From contig CAIRGO010000026.1 in assembly GCA_903878115.1 (NCBI GenBank), forward strand, positions 1 through 33,301: a stretch of 33,301 bases of DNA, written 5' to 3'. The notes under the pieces were generated by a model. That model was not told where the DNA came from, did no database searches, and was given only the letters and a program-made list of their open reading frames with translations. Shown one piece after another: positions 22,382-33,301 of the stretch. This DNA is from Akkermansiaceae bacterium. Lineage in GTDB: Bacteria; Verrucomicrobiota; Verrucomicrobiia; Verrucomicrobiales; Akkermansiaceae. Position numbers and translations under genes: made by a program. Every line of letters starts with the position of its first letter. Position 1 is the stretch's first letter.

Positions 22382-24043
22382 ATGAAAAAAACTGTTACTC
22401 TTTCTGCCTTACTCGCTCTGAGTTCTTCTATTGTTAATGCGACTCCGACTATTGCTGTGTCGATCTCACGCTCGTTCTTCATGACGGCTCCCAAAACGGC
22501 AACCTATACGGGTGGAGCTACTTCTGTTTTTATGAATGATGGAAGTATTGCAATTTGGGGTGATTGCGAACTTGATCCATCGGCTGTCTATATTGCACCA
22601 TTTACAGCAAATCCATTCCCCGATTGCCCCTCAGGCACCACCGGACTAATTATGGCAGGTGATGTTAATAAAGATGGTGTGGCTGATGACCGGCAATTTT
22701 GGTCAGTCGCTTCTGCTGATTCCGCCAGCTACATGGAAGCATTTTTACCAGAGAAAATCCTTTTATCTGCTGCGCCGCCTTCAAAATTGCAGAGGCCCAA
22801 AGGCGACTTTGTTGATGATTCTCTCGGATTGTTTTTTAATACGGTGAGTCAAGAGATTGACGAATACAACATTGCCACTTATCGCTATAACGAAACATTT
22901 ACCGACTACGCCGATCATCACGAAACATGGGTTCCTGGAGTTTATATTTATTCAGTGCCAAAGAGAAGACTTTCCGATGACGTCACCACTCCTTCGCAAG
23001 TGCCTCTCCAAATGACGATCACCAGCATGATTGAAGCAAATGGCTACCGCAAAGGTCTACTTGGCTTTGGTGTGGTAACAAAACAGTGGAGCAATGGCGC
23101 GCAAGAAATGGATCCTCGTTTGATATCTGTCATGGCGTGGGAAGGAACTGTCCGCGCTAATACCATCACTTCTGACCTCTTGAAATTTGGCATTCGTGAT
23201 AGTATGGGAGACATTCAGTATCCTACCACTCGTGGTCTTCTTACTGTCCCTAGCAATGTGCAAACGACTTTGAAAATGTTGCCCTATGCATTCGCCAAAG
23301 GTGAAACTGGCGTCGCTCAAATCAGCTGCATTCGCAATAAACAAACTTCTGTGTTAGCTAGCGAAAATGGAGTTCGTGACTTTTTCTGGAACATGCGCTT
23401 CATCGATTCATACACTGGTCACATCCAATATGAGTATCGATTTGTCACGGCTCCTGCAGTTACAGGAATTAAAGTTGCAGGAGTAATTAAAACTCTTGGC
23501 GCAGCTGCAGCTGACTATGATGGTGATGGCCTATCAAACATCATAGAATTTGCCTTCTCACAAGACGACGGTAACGATCTCAGCTCTTCACTTGAGTGGA
23601 CCACTTTCAATCAGTTTCTTTTGCCTGCTCCAGTATTACCCCTAGGGATTACTGCTCCGATTGGTGTTGGCCCTGTTTTTGTTGATACACTTGCTGCAGG
23701 TGTCCCTAACACACCATTGTCTGCCACGAAACGTGCAAATGTAGGCGCCTCCATCACATACGGTTATCAAGTCAACTACAACACCGCTGATCCGAAATCG
23801 AAATGGGTAGCCATCAAAGGACCAATACCAGGTGGCACTCTTGTCGTGAAAGACACAAAGGCTGGTGCACTTGCTGGTAATCCCAACTTTACTTGGACTA
23901 TCACCGATACTTTCGATACTGCTGCTGTAGTGCTTCCTCTCCCGTTACCTGCTACAACTGGCACCACAACGATTCAAGCTTCCGATGCTCTACCTCCTAC
24001 TGTGCGTGTTCGCTCCACAGCTGCGGTGACTAGTGGATATTGA
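22382..24043 (+). CDS. Large secreted protein with calcium-loop motifs
   Basis: A 553-residue exported protein of unknown function. The signal peptide is MKKTVTLSALLALSSSIVNA. Two Asp-rich loops resemble dockerin or thrombospondin type 3 calcium sites: GDVNKDGVADDRQF near residue 97 and DYDGDGLSNIIEFAF near residue 378. The second form is common before the C-terminal part of secreted Verrucomicrobiota proteins. Other parts are strand-rich, with paired cysteines in the first 90 residues. The C-terminal 120 residues hold Thr/Pro-rich strands (TTIQASDALPPTVRVRS) with no recognised sorting signal. It is a single gene with its own terminator at 24070-24103 and no Shine-Dalgarno sequence. Confidence 0.8.
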   Translation: MKKTVTLSALLALSSSIVNATPTIAVSISRSFFMTAPKTATYTGGATSVFMNDGSIAIWGDCELDPSAVYIAPFTANPFPDCPSGTTGLIMAGDVNKDGVADDRQFWSVASADSASYMEAFLPEKILLSAAPPSKLQRPKGDFVDDSLGLFFNTVSQEIDEYNIATYRYNETFTDYADHHETWVPGVYIYSVPKRRLSDDVTTPSQVPLQMTITSMIEANGYRKGLLGFGVVTKQWSNGAQEMDPRLISVMAWEGTVRANTITSDLLKFGIRDSMGDIQYPTTRGLLTVPSNVQTTLKMLPYAFAKGETGVAQISCIRNKQTSVLASENGVRDFFWNMRFIDSYTGHIQYEYRFVTAPAVTGIKVAGVIKTLGAAAADYDGDGLSNIIEFAFSQDDGNDLSSSLEWTTFNQFLLPAPVLPLGITAPIGVGPVFVDTLAAGVPNTPLSATKRANVGASITYGYQVNYNTADPKSKWVAIKGPIPGGTLVVKDTKAGALAGNPNFTWTITDTFDTAAVVLPLPLPATTGTTTIQASDALPPTVRVRSTAAVTSGY

Positions 24044-24069
24044 TCCTGTAAAGGTTTAGACCTTCTTCT

Positions 24070-24103
24070 ACCGCGCTTCCCCTCTGGGTTGCGCGGTTTA
24101 TCA
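24070..24103 (+). terminator. Probable terminator after the secreted protein gene
   Basis: ACCGCGC (24070-24076) pairs with GCGCGGT (24091-24097) around an inner CCC/GGG, followed by a T-rich but interrupted tail (TTATCATTTT). Confidence 0.65.
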
Positions 24104-24126
24104 TTTTCTCGCGTTATTATTATCTC

Positions 24127-25197
24127 ATGCCGATCATTGTAAGTGACTCAACTAGCCTAAATGAACTCTTGGAACGCATTTCTCCGATTGCTCCAGTCTG
24201 CGCCATTGATACAGAGGCTGATAGCCTTCATCGCTACAAGGAATCACTTTGCCTTATTCAATTGTCTGCTGGTGGTGAAAACGTTTTGATTGATCCTCTG
24301 GCGATCAGTGATATCGCGCCTTTTGGTAAATACTTAAATCGCTCTGAAGTCTGGATGCACGGTGCGGACTATGATATGACAATGATCAAGCGCGAGTTCG
24401 GCACACTGCCCCCTAAAGTTTGGGATACGCAAATTGGTGCGCGGTTACTGGGGTTGCGAAAATTTGGCCTATCAGATTTAGTCGAGCACTGGTTCGGTGT
24501 TGTGTTGTTAAAAACTTCGCAAAAAGCTGATTGGGGGAGACGCCCCATGACTGACAAAATGACGGAATACGCCATCAATGATGTCGTTTACTTGCTGCCA
24601 ATGGCAGAGTGCATCGTCGAGGAATTGTTAGATAAAGGGCGCTATGATTGGTTTGTGCAAAGCTGTGAAGCGGCGCGGAAGAAAGTGTTAGAGCGCGATG
24701 ACAATAAAGATGATCTTTGGCGCATCAACGGCAGTGGGCGTTTACAATCGCGCGCCCTCGCTTATTTGAAATCGCTATGGGAATGGCGCGACGCAGAGGC
24801 GGCCTCGTGGGACAAACCATCGTTCATGGTTGTGAACAACAAGGAGATGCTAGTGTGGGCCGAAACTCTGGGCAGTGGTGAGACCTTAGATCTTCCCCGG
24901 CATTTGCAACGACCAGATCGCTTGCGTCGGTTTGAGAAATACATAGCAGAAGCGAAGGCACTGAGCGACGAAGAGTGCCCACATAAAATCAAAGTTCCGC
25001 GTCGCAAAAAAGATGCCGCGTTTGAAAAGGAAGTAGATAAAATTATCCAGAAGCGCGACCAAGCTTCTTCAGTTCTCGACATCGACCCATCGCTTGTGAT
25101 CGCTCGCAGTGTGGCTGAATCCATCGCGGCAGGAGAAGTATCACCCTCCGATGTACTGCTGCCATGGCAACGTGAGCAATTGCAAATCGAGGGCTAA
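24127..25197 (+). CDS. rnd: Ribonuclease D
   Basis: A 356-residue 3'-5' exoribonuclease that trims tRNA and other stable-RNA 3' ends. The DEDDy catalytic set is present: AIDTEADS (Asp28, Glu30), HGADYDMTMI, and YAINDVVYLLPM (Tyr and Asp). An HRDC domain follows (about residues 205-290, LAYLKSLWEWRDAEAASWD). E. coli RNase D is 375 residues with two HRDC-like domains; here the second is reduced to a basic tail (KIKVPRRKKDAAFEKEVDK). Since neither tRNA gene in the window encodes CCA, 3' trimming before CCA addition is a likely job. No Shine-Dalgarno sequence. The zinc-ribbon gene follows after 36 bases. Confidence 0.93.
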   Translation: MPIIVSDSTSLNELLERISPIAPVCAIDTEADSLHRYKESLCLIQLSAGGENVLIDPLAISDIAPFGKYLNRSEVWMHGADYDMTMIKREFGTLPPKVWDTQIGARLLGLRKFGLSDLVEHWFGVVLLKTSQKADWGRRPMTDKMTEYAINDVVYLLPMAECIVEELLDKGRYDWFVQSCEAARKKVLERDDNKDDLWRINGSGRLQSRALAYLKSLWEWRDAEAASWDKPSFMVVNNKEMLVWAETLGSGETLDLPRHLQRPDRLRRFEKYIAEAKALSDEECPHKIKVPRRKKDAAFEKEVDKIIQKRDQASSVLDIDPSLVIARSVAESIAAGEVSPSDVLLPWQREQLQIEG

Positions 25198-25233
25198 TAA
25201 CCGCGATTACGAGTTTCATTTTACATCATACCT

Positions 25234-25683
25234 ATGAATCAGCTAGATAACATAGAGACAACACTGATGACGCCGCAGATATTATTTCAGTGCCATCATT
25301 GTTTTGTAAAATTGCAGGTTACTATTTATCTATCGGGACAAGATGGCCCTTGCCCACAGTGTGGGAAAATGATCCAAACTCCCAACGTTGCCTCAGGCAT
25401 TGTTGAAAAATCTCTCGCTACCTCTGCGCCTCGCCGCTGGGCAGATCCAACGGCGGGTAGCGCTTCAGTTTTGGGAGGTCTTAATAGCAAACCAGTGTTC
25501 TCAGAAGCTCCTGCCCAGCGTTCGATTAACCGTGGAATCATCGCGGATAACGCCGTAAGCCGCGGTGATTTGGAGAAAAAAGAAGGGCGCATCATGGCTA
25601 AGATTTTAGGTTGGTTTTTCCTAGTGCTTTTGATCATAGCATTGGCAACACATTTGATGAATTCTTTTGTTGCGGGTAAGTAA
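25234..25683 (+). CDS. Zinc-ribbon membrane protein, unknown
   Basis: A 149-residue protein. An N-terminal zinc ribbon (FQCHHCFVKL, then GPCPQCGKMI; two CxxC knuckles about residues 22-51) is followed by a disordered Ala/Ser/Pro-rich linker. One C-terminal membrane helix (WFFLVLLIIALATHLM, about residues 128-144) ends in a short tail. This ribbon-linker-anchor layout occurs in many uncharacterised Verrucomicrobiota and Planctomycetota proteins. An internal Met 12 residues on, just before the ribbon, could be the true start. It lies between rnd and gyrB; the gyrB upstream palindrome may end its transcript. Function unknown. Confidence 0.75.
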   Translation: MNQLDNIETTLMTPQILFQCHHCFVKLQVTIYLSGQDGPCPQCGKMIQTPNVASGIVEKSLATSAPRRWADPTAGSASVLGGLNSKPVFSEAPAQRSINRGIIADNAVSRGDLEKKEGRIMAKILGWFFLVLLIIALATHLMNSFVAGK

Positions 25684-28320
<2,637 letters not shown>

Positions 28321-28419
28321 TCATTCGCTACATGCATGGAAAACAAACTCAAAGATTACATTCTGCTCATTTAAGTATTTTTCACACCGTTACTTTCGTC
28401 GCTACCATTATTATTCATC

Positions 28420-31038
28420 ATGTCAATTGAACACATCAAAGCCATCAGCGTTGCCGAGGAGCTCTCGACCTCTTTCCTCGACTACTCCATGTCCGTCATT
28501 ATTTCACGCGCTCTGCCTGATGTTCGTGATGGATTGAAGCCTTCTCAACGGCGGATTCTTTACGCCATGCGCGAGCTTAACCTCGCACCTGGTAAGCAGC
28601 ACATCAAGTGCGCCAAGATTTGCGGCGATACCTCTGGAAACTATCACCCTCACGGCGAAGCGGTCATTTATCCGACTCTTGTGAACATGGGGCAGCATTG
28701 GACGTACCGTGAAACACTGATCGACGGTCAGGGTAACTTTGGTTCAGTAGAAGGTGACCCTCCCGCCGCCATGCGTTACACGGAAGCGCGCCTCACCCAT
28801 CTCGGCATGGCGATGATGGAGGATCTTGAAAAAGATACCGTTGATTTTGTTCCTAACTATGATGAACGACTTACGGAGCCAACCGTTCTGCCATCTGCTT
28901 TTCCCAATTTGTTAGTCAATGGCGGCACGGGTATCGCCGTGGGCATGGCGACAAACTTAGCTCCGCATAACCTGCGAGAAGTAGTCGATGCCATTTGCGC
29001 ACAGATCGATAATCCTGAAATCACCTTGCCGGAATTGATGCAATTTGTCAAAGGACCAGACTTCGCTGGAAAATGTGAAATCCGCGGTTTGAAAGGAATT
29101 GAAGAATACCTCCGCACCGGTCGTGGTTCTTTCCGCCTACGTGGGCGTATGGAAATCGATGAGCAAGAAGGCGGCAAAAGCATCATCACCATCCGTGAAG
29201 TGCCACATGGCGTGAACCGTGCTACGTTACAAGAACGCATCGCAGAACTGGTGAACGAAAAAATTCTCACCGGAATCTCTGGCATGCGCGATCTGTCGGA
29301 CGAAGAAACACGCATCGAGATTGAGCTGAAACGTGATGCACGACCACAAGTTGTTGCGAATCAAATTTTTAAACTCACCAGCATGGATACGTCATACAGC
29401 GTGAACATGCTCGCGATCCATGAGAAGCGTCCTAAGATGCTTTCTCTTAAAGATGCCATCGATTGCTACATCGAGCATCGCCGCGAAGTCATCATTCGTC
29501 GCACCAAGTACTTGCTGCGCAAAGCGGAAGATCGCGCAGAAAACTTAGAAGCGTATCTGCTCGCCCTTGGTCATCTTGATGATTTTATTCATATCATCCG
29601 CTCTTCGAAAAATCGTGATGAAGCGCGCGAGCGCCTTGCTTCTTATACTTTCCCTGTGGCGACCGCAGAAAGCCTCGGCATTCTTATTCGTGGTCAGGCA
29701 TCTATCCAAGGTGATAGATATGTGTTTTCCGAGCGTCAGGTCAACGCGATCCTTGAACTCCGACTCTATCAACTCACCGGCATGGAGCGCGATAAGATTA
29801 AAGGAGAATACGACAATGTTCTCGCTGAGATCATCGACTTCATGGACATCATTGCTCGTGAAATTCGTGTGTTGACGATTATCAAAAACGAACTGCGTGC
29901 GATTGCTGAAAAATACGGTTCGCCACGTCGCTGCCCGATCCTACCTGACGAAGGCGAGATCGCGATCGAAGACCTGATTGCTAACGATTCGATGGTCGTC
30001 ACTCTAACACATCGCGGTTATATCAAACGCACACCATCGAGCGAATTCCGTGTTCAAGCACGTGGTGGTAAAGGATTGCGCGGCATGGAAACACGCACCG
30101 CGGGCGATCAAGAAGATGATTTTATCGAGCATCTATTCTCGACACAGGCACACGACTATCTTTTGTTCTTCACGAACACTGGTCGCGTCTATGTAGAACG
30201 CGTTTATGAAATTCCAGAAGGCTCACGCGCCGCGAAAGGCCGCGGTATTCGCAACGTGCTAAATCTGCAACCACATGAAAAAATTGCAGCATTACTTCGC
30301 TTGGAACGTATCACCGATGAGAGCGGCAACGACATTACCTTCCGCGAAGAAGCTGGTTTCATTCTCTTCGCAACCAAAGTAGGACTCGTCAAGAAAACTC
30401 CACTCAACGACTACCGCAATTATCGTAAAGCTGGCCTCAATGCGATCAATCTTGAAGAAGATGATGAACTCATCGGCGTTCGCTTGACTAACGGAAATGA
30501 CGAAGTTGTTCTAGTAACACGCAACGGCATCAGCATTCGTTTCCATGAAAGTGGTGCCCGTAGTATGGGCCGCACTGCCACTGGTGTATGGGGAATTCGC
30601 CCAGAAGATGGTGACCAAGTTGTTAGTCTTGCACTCGTAACTCCTGGTAGCACATTGCTTGTAGCTGCTGAAAATGGTCTTGGGAAACGTACCGCTTTTG
30701 AAGAATATCGACTCCAGTCGCGCGGTGGTAAAGGAATCATCACCATGAAAGTCACTGAGAAAACTGGCCTTGTTGTCGGTGCAGTGACAGTGGAGGCCAG
30801 CGATGAGTTGATGCTCATGACCAATACTGGTCTCAGCATTCGCATCAAAGTCAGCACCATCCGCGAAACCGGACGTAACGCACAAGGCGTAAAACTTCTC
30901 ACCATGAAAGACGGTGAATTACTGCAAGACATCTCCAAAGTCATTCCTGATGGAGAAGATAGTAGCGCCGATGCCGCCGAACTTGCTCCATCAGATGAAG
31001 AAATCCCAAGCGAAGAAATCGGTAACGAGGAAGAGTAA
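28420..31038 (+). CDS. gyrA: DNA gyrase subunit A
   Basis: An 872-residue breakage-rejoining subunit. Catalytic Tyr120 lies in AAMRYTEARL (E. coli Tyr122). The C-terminal propeller has a GyrA-box-like QARGGKGLRG and later QSRGGKGI, which supports gyrase over topoisomerase IV, and an acidic tail (SDEEIPSEEIGNEEE). In the quinolone-contact helix, HPHGEAVIYPT replaces the E. coli HPHGDSAVYDT: Ala81 (28660-28662) stands for Ser83 and Pro85 (28672-28674) for Asp87. It forms a tetramer with GyrB and introduces negative supercoils. It ends before a strong hairpin. No Shine-Dalgarno sequence. Confidence 0.97.
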   Translation: MSIEHIKAISVAEELSTSFLDYSMSVIISRALPDVRDGLKPSQRRILYAMRELNLAPGKQHIKCAKICGDTSGNYHPHGEAVIYPTLVNMGQHWTYRETLIDGQGNFGSVEGDPPAAMRYTEARLTHLGMAMMEDLEKDTVDFVPNYDERLTEPTVLPSAFPNLLVNGGTGIAVGMATNLAPHNLREVVDAICAQIDNPEITLPELMQFVKGPDFAGKCEIRGLKGIEEYLRTGRGSFRLRGRMEIDEQEGGKSIITIREVPHGVNRATLQERIAELVNEKILTGISGMRDLSDEETRIEIELKRDARPQVVANQIFKLTSMDTSYSVNMLAIHEKRPKMLSLKDAIDCYIEHRREVIIRRTKYLLRKAEDRAENLEAYLLALGHLDDFIHIIRSSKNRDEARERLASYTFPVATAESLGILIRGQASIQGDRYVFSERQVNAILELRLYQLTGMERDKIKGEYDNVLAEIIDFMDIIAREIRVLTIIKNELRAIAEKYGSPRRCPILPDEGEIAIEDLIANDSMVVTLTHRGYIKRTPSSEFRVQARGGKGLRGMETRTAGDQEDDFIEHLFSTQAHDYLLFFTNTGRVYVERVYEIPEGSRAAKGRGIRNVLNLQPHEKIAALLRLERITDESGNDITFREEAGFILFATKVGLVKKTPLNDYRNYRKAGLNAINLEEDDELIGVRLTNGNDEVVLVTRNGISIRFHESGARSMGRTATGVWGIRPEDGDQVVSLALVTPGSTLLVAAENGLGKRTAFEEYRLQSRGGKGIITMKVTEKTGLVVGAVTVEASDELMLMTNTGLSIRIKVSTIRETGRNAQGVKLLTMKDGELLQDISKVIPDGEDSSADAAELAPSDEEIPSEEIGNEEE

Positions 31039-31050
31039 TACCAGCAGCTT

Positions 31051-31101
31051 TTCATCCAAGGGGCCAATTCGTTGCGCCCTTGGATGAATCACAGCCTGTG
31101 A
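31051..31101 (+). terminator. Tandem hairpins after gyrA
   Basis: TTCATCCAAGGG (31051-31062) pairs exactly with 31077-31088 (14-base loop). The palindrome TCACAG-C-CTGTGA (31089-31101) follows directly. Only an AT-rich, T-interrupted stretch follows, so it may act by blocking decay or by Rho-linked termination rather than as a classic intrinsic terminator. It ends at the stop of the convergent lipoprotein gene. Confidence 0.5.
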
Positions 31102-31103
31102 AA

Positions 31104-31799
31104 TTATTTCTTATACTGTTTTTTCACGCTCTCCCAAAATGCAGGGAAGCGGGTAATGAGTTGTTGCTTGGCTCTGCTGCTAGCGCGTCTTTGTCCCGCA
31201 TCCGCTGCTGCTTCGGCTTCGAGAAATGTTAGCGATACGGCAGTGCTTTTTCCTGCATCTCCTATCGTGCCATAAATGAATCCCGTGCGAGCATCCATGA
31301 GCACGGCATCAAGCTGAACGTTGGCTTTTGTTGATTCTGGATTTACGATTCCTAGGCTCAGATATTGTAATGGCGGCAAGTGCTGTTGGGTGTCCTTACT
31401 GCTGCTCTGGTCGCAAAGTAAGATAAGGTCTAGATTGAGAAATTTGGTGTTATCGATGATTTGCGCGCGCTGATACGTTAGATCTGTCATTTGATAACGA
31501 TGACTATCGCCTGCATAAGTATTGATGGGAATGATAGATGTGATGCCAGATTGTTGCAGGCTTTTTAATTCTTTATCTGTTATGGAGCTAGCATCAAAAC
31601 GGGAAGATGTTAGAACGCCGAGTCGTGCGGGCACATGTAAGTTTGGCTTGCCGCTCACGCTGCGAACGCCCTTTAGCGACGGCACACTTTGTGGCCCGTT
31701 AGGTGATGATACTGTTTCATAGGAGCCGCATGAGGATAGTGCCAAAGTAAGCAATGCTGCTCCGATAAGTCTGAAATGTGATGAGTTGATTGTTTTCAT
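31104..31799 (-). CDS. Lipoprotein, unknown function
   Basis: A 231-residue protein from ATG 31799, chosen because MKTINSSHFRLIGAALLTLA followed by LSSC is a classic lipoprotein leader. After the Cys comes a Ser/Pro-rich linker. From about residue 55 there is a compact alpha/beta domain (ARLGVLTSSRFDASSITDKE, then LNLDLILLCDQ), a pattern seen in lipoproteins that assemble envelope structures, such as the CsgG/TolB-N group: VQLDAVLMDARTGFIYGTIG resembles their 'variant by tissue or stress' strand pair. That link is tentative. The C-terminus is basic (KKQYKK). It is divergent from the LysR gene, separated by 97 bases, so the LysR protein could regulate it. Confidence 0.75.
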   Translation of the reverse strand: MKTINSSHFRLIGAALLTLALSSCGSYETVSSPNGPQSVPSLKGVRSVSGKPNLHVPARLGVLTSSRFDASSITDKELKSLQQSGITSIIPINTYAGDSHRYQMTDLTYQRAQIIDNTKFLNLDLILLCDQSSSKDTQQHLPPLQYLSLGIVNPESTKANVQLDAVLMDARTGFIYGTIGDAGKSTAVSLTFLEAEAAADAGQRRASSRAKQQLITRFPAFWESVKKQYKK

Positions 31800-31896
31800 A
31801 ATTTTAAATTCATGCATTCGTCTGCACGGTCGTCATCATAACGAATTTTTTTCATTTACATAATTCATGATTTTGATACTTTCATAAGAAAAATCG

Positions 31897-32817
31897 ATGG
31901 AAAAAGAATCAGTAAATTGGTATGCCGTGGAGTTGTTTTTAACCATTTGTGATGCTGGCGGAATCACAGCTGCGGTGAAATCAGGCACCGCGAAAATCAG
32001 TCAGCCTGCCTTGAGTGCGCAGATGCTAGCCCTAGAAGAAATGGTGGGTCAGGTGCTGTTTGAGCGGAAACCGTTCCGCTTGACGCAGGATGGGTTATTA
32101 TTTCGATCAGAGTTCGAGGCCATACGCCATCGCATGCATGAGTCATTGCAAAAAATCAAACATCAGAACCAAGAGGTATTGCGCATTGCTGCATCAGATT
32201 TGGTGATTAGCAAACACCTGCCGCAGTTGATTGAGCACATGAAGATGCCGAAAAACGCGCGCCTCTTGCTCAAAGATGCGCAATCTCATCAATTGCCCGC
32301 TTTGGTAAGCGAAGGAGTTGTGGATCTTGCCATTGGCGTGATGCCCGCTCATGCCGACCGAGGAAAGAGCCCGCTCGCAGAAGTTTTGATGCAAGTGCCG
32401 GTAGGTATTTTGATCAAAAAACAACGATCGCAGAAAATTAGCGATTGGAACAATCTTAAGGCGTTAATTTTAGGGAAAGATGCGCCTAGCTTGATCTGTT
32501 TACCGAAAGAAAATTTGATCAGTGATCATGTGATTTCTTCTTTGCGAAAAAAATCCATTCCGTGGCCAATCACCGTAGAGGTTTCATCACTCAGCCATGT
32601 GGCTACTTATGTTTCGTTAGGCTTGGGCTACGGAATCAGTCTCGATCATGCAGTGGCGGATCGTGATAAGGAGTTTGATTGGATACCTTTTCCCACAAAC
32701 ATCGTGGCTCCAATCAAAATTGGCATGTGGTACGGAGATCATCCACCATTGTTGGCGAAGCAATTCATGCAAACTGCTCGCTACTATACGCAGAAAATGG
32801 TTGGGAAAATCAAGTGA
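31897..32817 (+). CDS. LysR-family transcriptional regulator
   Basis: A 306-residue regulator. Residues 1-65 are the winged helix-turn-helix (FLTICDAGGITAAVKSG, then ISQPALSAQMLALEEMVGQ and LFERKPFRLTQDG), a clear LysR signature. From about residue 90 onward is the periplasmic-binding-protein-like effector domain (LRIAASDLVISKHLPQLIEH, VVDLAIGVMP, and YVSLGLGYGISL near the C-terminus). LysR regulators usually control a divergent neighbour and their own gene; here that is the lipoprotein at 31104-31799. The inducer cannot be inferred. No Shine-Dalgarno sequence. Confidence 0.92.
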   Translation: MEKESVNWYAVELFLTICDAGGITAAVKSGTAKISQPALSAQMLALEEMVGQVLFERKPFRLTQDGLLFRSEFEAIRHRMHESLQKIKHQNQEVLRIAASDLVISKHLPQLIEHMKMPKNARLLLKDAQSHQLPALVSEGVVDLAIGVMPAHADRGKSPLAEVLMQVPVGILIKKQRSQKISDWNNLKALILGKDAPSLICLPKENLISDHVISSLRKKSIPWPITVEVSSLSHVATYVSLGLGYGISLDHAVADRDKEFDWIPFPTNIVAPIKIGMWYGDHPPLLAKQFMQTARYYTQKMVGKIK

Positions 32818-32866
32818 GTTCTCGCTATAGTAAAACCGAGTAAATGAATCAGCATCTCTCGAATTT

Positions 32867-33301
32867 CTAGAAAGGCAGGAGATAACAGGGGGTGATGCCG
32901 CCAGACTTGAGAACCTCGATGACTTCGATCAAAATGATTGCTAGCAGAAACCAGATAATTTCCCGAAGTGAGCGAGTAAATATTTTCGTGTCCACCTCTA
33001 AAATTTGGTGATCGCGCGGGATCGACAAGCGTGGCCAGAATCTAGGGGTGCTAGAGATGTAATTTGTAAATTTGTCGCCGAAGACACGCTGCAGTCGCTC
33101 TTCCTCTCCTTCGATCACAAAGTGATAACAGATTAAGTAAATAGGAACTGCAACAAGTGTTAGTATGATATTTTGACCAGCGAGGCAAATGCCTAAGAGT
33201 CCTGCGAAAGAGAATAGATACAACGGATTGCGACACATGCTATAGGGTCCTTCTGAGCAAAGTATTTTGTTTTTTCTGCCAGCAATATAAAGAGTGCACC
33301 A
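32867..33301 (-). CDS. ICMT-like membrane methyltransferase, 5' truncated
   Basis: The frame is open to the right window edge, giving 144 visible C-terminal residues; the first visible Met (33238) is internal. SEGPYSMCRNPLYLFSF is the substrate-entry helix start of the isoprenylcysteine carboxyl methyltransferase/PEMT-like family. EGEEERLQRVFGDKFTNY then STPRFWP is its conserved C-terminal cofactor-binding segment. Bacterial members methylate unknown small molecules or lipids with S-adenosylmethionine. An unusual extra membrane helix (REIIWFLLAIILIEVIEVL) follows the motif. Family call is firm; substrate unknown. Confidence 0.85.
   Translation of the reverse strand, partial: WCTLYIAGRKNKILCSEGPYSMCRNPLYLFSFAGLLGICLAGQNIILTLVAVPIYLICYHFVIEGEEERLQRVFGDKFTNYISSTPRFWPRLSIPRDHQILEVDTKIFTRSLREIIWFLLAIILIEVIEVLKSGGITPCYLLPF

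Overview
The window reads as chromosomal DNA of a Verrucomicrobiota bacterium. Four things point there. (1) A perfect copy of the LexA operator described for that phylum, TGTTC-N4-GAACA, lies in front of lexA. (2) There is a membrane cytochrome with a DUF2231 / planctomycete-type haem / leucine-rich layout. (3) Several large secreted proteins carry aspartate-rich calcium loops or polysaccharidase folds. (4) Many genes lack Shine-Dalgarno sequences. Genus cannot be named from the sequence. Only the far left edge, a tRNA gene followed by an integrase-like fragment, looks mobile.

Layout, left to right. 1-520: integrase-like fragment and tRNA-Leu(AAG). 550-1090: ribosomal protein L31 (type B) with its own promoter and terminator. 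1156-2193: orphan helical protein. 2281-5033: divergent pair, a secreted GH10-like protein and a secreted sugar-isomerase-type TIM barrel. 5082-6884 (minus): HAD phosphatase, a membrane protein and LexA. 6990-8733 (plus): GAF protein, Jag-like KH/R3H protein, DoxX protein and hotdog thioesterase. 8749-17586 (minus): PL9-type beta-helix lyase, secreted propeller-like protein, 918-residue autotransporter, membrane cytochrome and glutamate dehydrogenase. 17652-17723: tRNA-Arg(CCG). 17840-20258: small membrane proteins, rhomboid-like protein, alanine-rich protein and SH3 lipoprotein. 20404-31038 (plus): CoaE-Rho fusion, large secreted protein, RNase D, zinc-ribbon membrane protein, gyrB and gyrA. 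31104-33301: lipoprotein, LysR regulator and a truncated ICMT-type methyltransferase.

Functionally it mixes information-processing genes (L31, LexA, Rho, RNase D, gyrase, two tRNAs) with a secretome suited to plant or algal polysaccharides (GH10-like, PL9-like, TIM-barrel, propeller-like, autotransporter). No stretch above about 300 bases lacks a gene. No CRISPR array, insertion sequence, rRNA operon or obvious defence island was seen.

The points most worth checking are: the single-frame CoaE-Rho fusion; the LexA operator cluster; a recurring promoter arrangement with the -10 box 6-9 bases before ATG, which suggests leaderless mRNAs; a Jag homologue with both RNA-binding signatures altered; a GH10-like protein whose acid/base glutamate is histidine; a GyrA without the usual quinolone-contact residues; and a bacterial tRNA-Leu with anticodon AAG.
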